DNA of 64,000 nt from Trueperaceae bacterium (GTDB lineage Bacteria; Deinococcota; Deinococci; Deinococcales; Trueperaceae): assembly GCA_036381595.1 (NCBI GenBank), contig DASVCN010000039.1, forward strand, positions 31,001 through 95,000, given 5' to 3'. The notes beneath the pieces were generated by a model that did no database searches, was not told the DNA's origin, and saw nothing but the letters and a program-made list of their open reading frames with translations. This document shows, one piece after another, positions 61,928 to 64,000 of the stretch. Each line of letters starts with the position of its first letter. Within the stretch, counting starts at the first letter, position 1. A program made the translations under genes and the position numbers.

Positions 61928-63388
61928 GTGGACATCCGCACCGCGCCAGGGGAACACGACCAGGGCTTGCGGTTGCCGGTTTCGTCGGCAGATGTGCTCG
62001 CCGGCATCGCCCCCGGCAAGGTAGTCGACCTGGAGGTGCGCTACGGAAACGGCGACCTCCACCGTACCCTCGACGCGTTGGGCATCGCCGGGCCGTTCAA
62101 GGTCCTCTCACCGTGGGAACTCGAAGACCCGCAGGGCAAGCACCTGGTGCACGCAGGCGGCTACTCGGCGCTCCCGTTCGGAGAAGCGTACGAGCCGCTC
62201 GTGGCTTTCGCCCGCGACTACTTCGAACGATGCCGCACGATGGGCTTCGCTCAGCAATCGGCTTCAGAATGGCGCGCAGCGCTCGAGGCGAACCTCGTGG
62301 CGCTGCTGGCCGCAGGGGCCCCCTCTCACGCCGACTCGCAGGTGTTCTTCTCCAACAGCGGAGCCGAGGCGGTGGAGGCTGCCCTGAAGTTCGTGCGTTC
62401 CGCCCGGCCGGGGGCGAACGTCATCATCAACTTCAGCCGGGCCTATCACGGGAAGACTTTCGGCGCGCTCAGCCTTACCCCGAACGAGGAGTACCAGGGT
62501 CCCTTCAAACCGTTCCCCGGTGACGTGAGGACTCTGCCGTTCGGCGACATCGACGCTTTCGAGGCCGCCCTGCGAGAGATAGGGCCCAGGAACGTCGCCG
62601 GCATCTTCATCGAACCGATCCAGGGAGAGGCTGGCGTCATCACTCCCCCGCCCGGCTACCTGTCAGCCGTCGGCGAGATCGCCCGGAGTTCGGACATCAC
62701 CATCGTGGCAGACGAGATACAGAGCGGATTGGGGCGCACCGGACACTGGTTCGCCTCGCTCGCCGGTGGTCTCGAGCCCGACATCGTGACACTCGCCAAA
62801 CCGTTGAGCGGGGGCCTCGTGCCTATCGGTGCCACCATCGCTCGTAAAGGGCTGGTGAAACGGCTGCTGGGAGGGCTCAACAGCAAGCGACACTCGAACA
62901 CCTTCGGCGGCGGCAGCTTCGCGGCCGCCGTGGCGATCAGATCCCTCGAGTTGATAATCGAGGAGGGGCTTGTCGAGAAGTCCCGGGCAGACGGTGAGCT
63001 GGGGCTCGAGCGGCTACGCGGCATCCAGCAGCGCTACCCGGACTTCATCGCCGAGGTGCGGGGGGCTGGCATGCTCTTCGCCCTGGAACTGCGGAACGTG
63101 GTCAATCCGAGACTGCTCCCCGGCCAGAAGGAGCTCATCTCGGTCGCCGGAGGCGCCCTGGCGCTGCGCGCTTTCCACCAGGGCGGTATCCATGCCTGCT
63201 TCACCCTGAACGCCTCGGGAGTCGTGAGGTTCACACCCGCTCTCAACATTCCCGCCCCGCTTCTCGGCGAGATGCTCGGCCGGGTCGAACGGGTAGCCGC
63301 AGCGAACCCGCAGCCCTGGCGGATGGTGACCAAGATGCCTCCTTCGAGCATAGGCAGGCTGCTCAAGCTGATCGGTCAGACGTCCTAG
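61928..63388 (+). CDS. class III PLP aminotransferase
   Basis: This 486-aa enzyme moves an amino group with PLP. It has FFSNSGAEAVEAALKFVR, YHGKTFGALSLT, EPIQGEAGVITPP, VADEIQSGLGRTG and the PLP Lys in LAKPLSGGLVPIGA. It resembles the putrescine/ornithine aminotransferase branch, longer than ArgD, with an extra N-terminal 60 residues and a C-terminal extension. The diamino substrate is a guess; lysA lies convergent next to it. GTG 61928 is 2 bp after the lipoprotein stop. Confidence 0.82.
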   Translation: MDIRTAPGEHDQGLRLPVSSADVLAGIAPGKVVDLEVRYGNGDLHRTLDALGIAGPFKVLSPWELEDPQGKHLVHAGGYSALPFGEAYEPLVAFARDYFERCRTMGFAQQSASEWRAALEANLVALLAAGAPSHADSQVFFSNSGAEAVEAALKFVRSARPGANVIINFSRAYHGKTFGALSLTPNEEYQGPFKPFPGDVRTLPFGDIDAFEAALREIGPRNVAGIFIEPIQGEAGVITPPPGYLSAVGEIARSSDITIVADEIQSGLGRTGHWFASLAGGLEPDIVTLAKPLSGGLVPIGATIARKGLVKRLLGGLNSKRHSNTFGGGSFAAAVAIRSLELIIEEGLVEKSRADGELGLERLRGIQQRYPDFIAEVRGAGMLFALELRNVVNPRLLPGQKELISVAGGALALRAFHQGGIHACFTLNASGVVRFTPALNIPAPLLGEMLGRVERVAAANPQPWRMVTKMPPSSIGRLLKLIGQTS

Positions 63389-63389
63389 C

Positions 63390-64000
63390 TCACTCGAGCT
63401 CCAGACGCATCAGATCCTCGACCGTCTCGCGGGACCGCACGAGCCGAAGCTCGTCCCCGTCGAAGATCGCTTCCGCCGGACGGAGGCTGGAGGCGTAGTT
63501 GGATGCCATAGCCATGCCGTAGGCTCCTGTCTCCCCCACCACCAGCAGGTCTCCCGGCTTCAGATCGACCGGCAGCGAGATCGCCGCCGCGAGGCGGTCG
63601 GCGTTCTCGCAGAGGGGGCCATCCAGGTCCGCGGTGCGGGCGTGAGTGTCGGATCCGCCATCACCCAGGCGGCGCACGGGATGGGCGGCTCCGTAGAGCG
63701 CCGGGCGCAAGAGGTCGGCCATGCCGGCGTCCACGATGACGTGCCGCACCGGACCCGCCTTCAGATGCCGGACCGATGTCAGCAGGACACCAGCGTCGGC
63801 GACCAGGTAGCGACCGGGTTCCAGCAGCAACTCGAGCCCGAGGTTCTCGGCCAGCGCGGTCGCGAACTCGGCGAACTCGGCCAGGGGGAAACCGGGTACC
63901 GCGTAGCCGCCTCCGAGATCGAGGAGGTCGGCGTCCGGGAACTCGTCACGCAGTTCGGAGCACAGGTCGCCCAGGAGCCTGTAGGCGTCGACGGAGGAGA
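63390..64000 (-). CDS. lysA: diaminopimelate decarboxylase (5' part outside window)
   Basis: The last 203 codons of a PLP decarboxylase that makes lysine from meso-diaminopimelate. It has LLDLGGGYAVP (PLP phosphate site), LLLEPGRYLVADAG, DGPLCENADRLA with the substrate-binding Cys, and GAYGMAMASNYAS. The frame is open to the end of the window. It converges with the aminotransferase gene with 1 bp between stop codons. Confidence 0.92.
   Translation of the reverse strand, partial: SSVDAYRLLGDLCSELRDEFPDADLLDLGGGYAVPGFPLAEFAEFATALAENLGLELLLEPGRYLVADAGVLLTSVRHLKAGPVRHVIVDAGMADLLRPALYGAAHPVRRLGDGGSDTHARTADLDGPLCENADRLAAAISLPVDLKPGDLLVVGETGAYGMAMASNYASSLRPAEAIFDGDELRLVRSRETVEDLMRLELE

Overview
The window is GC-rich, gene-dense bacterial DNA. 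Several features point to the Deinococcota, perhaps the Truepera branch: archaeal-type AspRS, the futalosine menaquinone genes mqnA/mqnE, hslVU, a bacilliredoxin-like protein, many ATGA/GTGA gene overlaps, and several genes whose start codon lies 6-8 nt after a TANNNT -10 box (leaderless style). This placement is inference; there is no rRNA or marker gene in the window to confirm it. No gap between genes exceeds 300 bp. There is no CRISPR array, insertion sequence, phage gene or integrase.

Layout. 1-2.7 kb: thiamine ABC transporter (thiP partial, thiQ) and thiamine pyrophosphokinase, joined by a minisatellite-encoded 46-aa ORF. 2.8-7 kb: rhodanese, methyltransferase, a HExxH protein, an APH(6)-like kinase, a Nudix enzyme and a small nucleotidyltransferase-like protein. 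6.9-8.4 kb: aspS preceded by what looks like a complete Asp/Asn leader-peptide attenuator. 8.4-18.6 kb: DoxX-like protein, CDF metal efflux, tdk, hslVU, mqnA/mqnE, a c-di-GMP GGDEF/EAL protein and a cupredoxin. 18.7-24.4 kb: sucA-sucB-lpd (2-oxoglutarate dehydrogenase). 24.7-31.7 kb: sugar kinase, threonine dehydratase, a NarX/NarL-type two-component pair, an SDR, a QueA-like protein and a bacilliredoxin-immunity fusion. 31.9 kb: tRNA-Ser(GGA).

32.7-44.9 kb: a lasso-peptide (RiPP) biosynthesis cluster, the most notable content. It has three unannotated precursor genes (A1, A2, A3), each exactly 28 nt downstream of its own asparagine-synthetase-like lactam synthetase (C1, C2, C3). They share one split leader peptidase (PqqD-type RRE B1 plus transglutaminase-like B2), one HPr-kinase-like tailoring kinase, one nucleotidyltransferase-family protein and one divergent ABC exporter. 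Four promoters in the cluster carry the same element, TGTGA, then exactly 31 nt, then a TANANT -10 box, which places the half-site where a class II CRP/FNR-type activator would sit. A degenerate fifth copy precedes the nucleotidyltransferase. Each precursor gene is followed by a stem-loop.

45-64 kb: ccdA, murI-rph-rdgB, a TPR protein, an acidic lipoprotein, glpX, hisIE, a cystathionine gamma-synthase-like enzyme, hisF, an RlmD/TrmA-type methyltransferase, a two-CxxCH cytochrome, a peptide ABC transporter (oppA-dppB-dppC), a lipoprotein, a class III aminotransferase and the 3' part of lysA.
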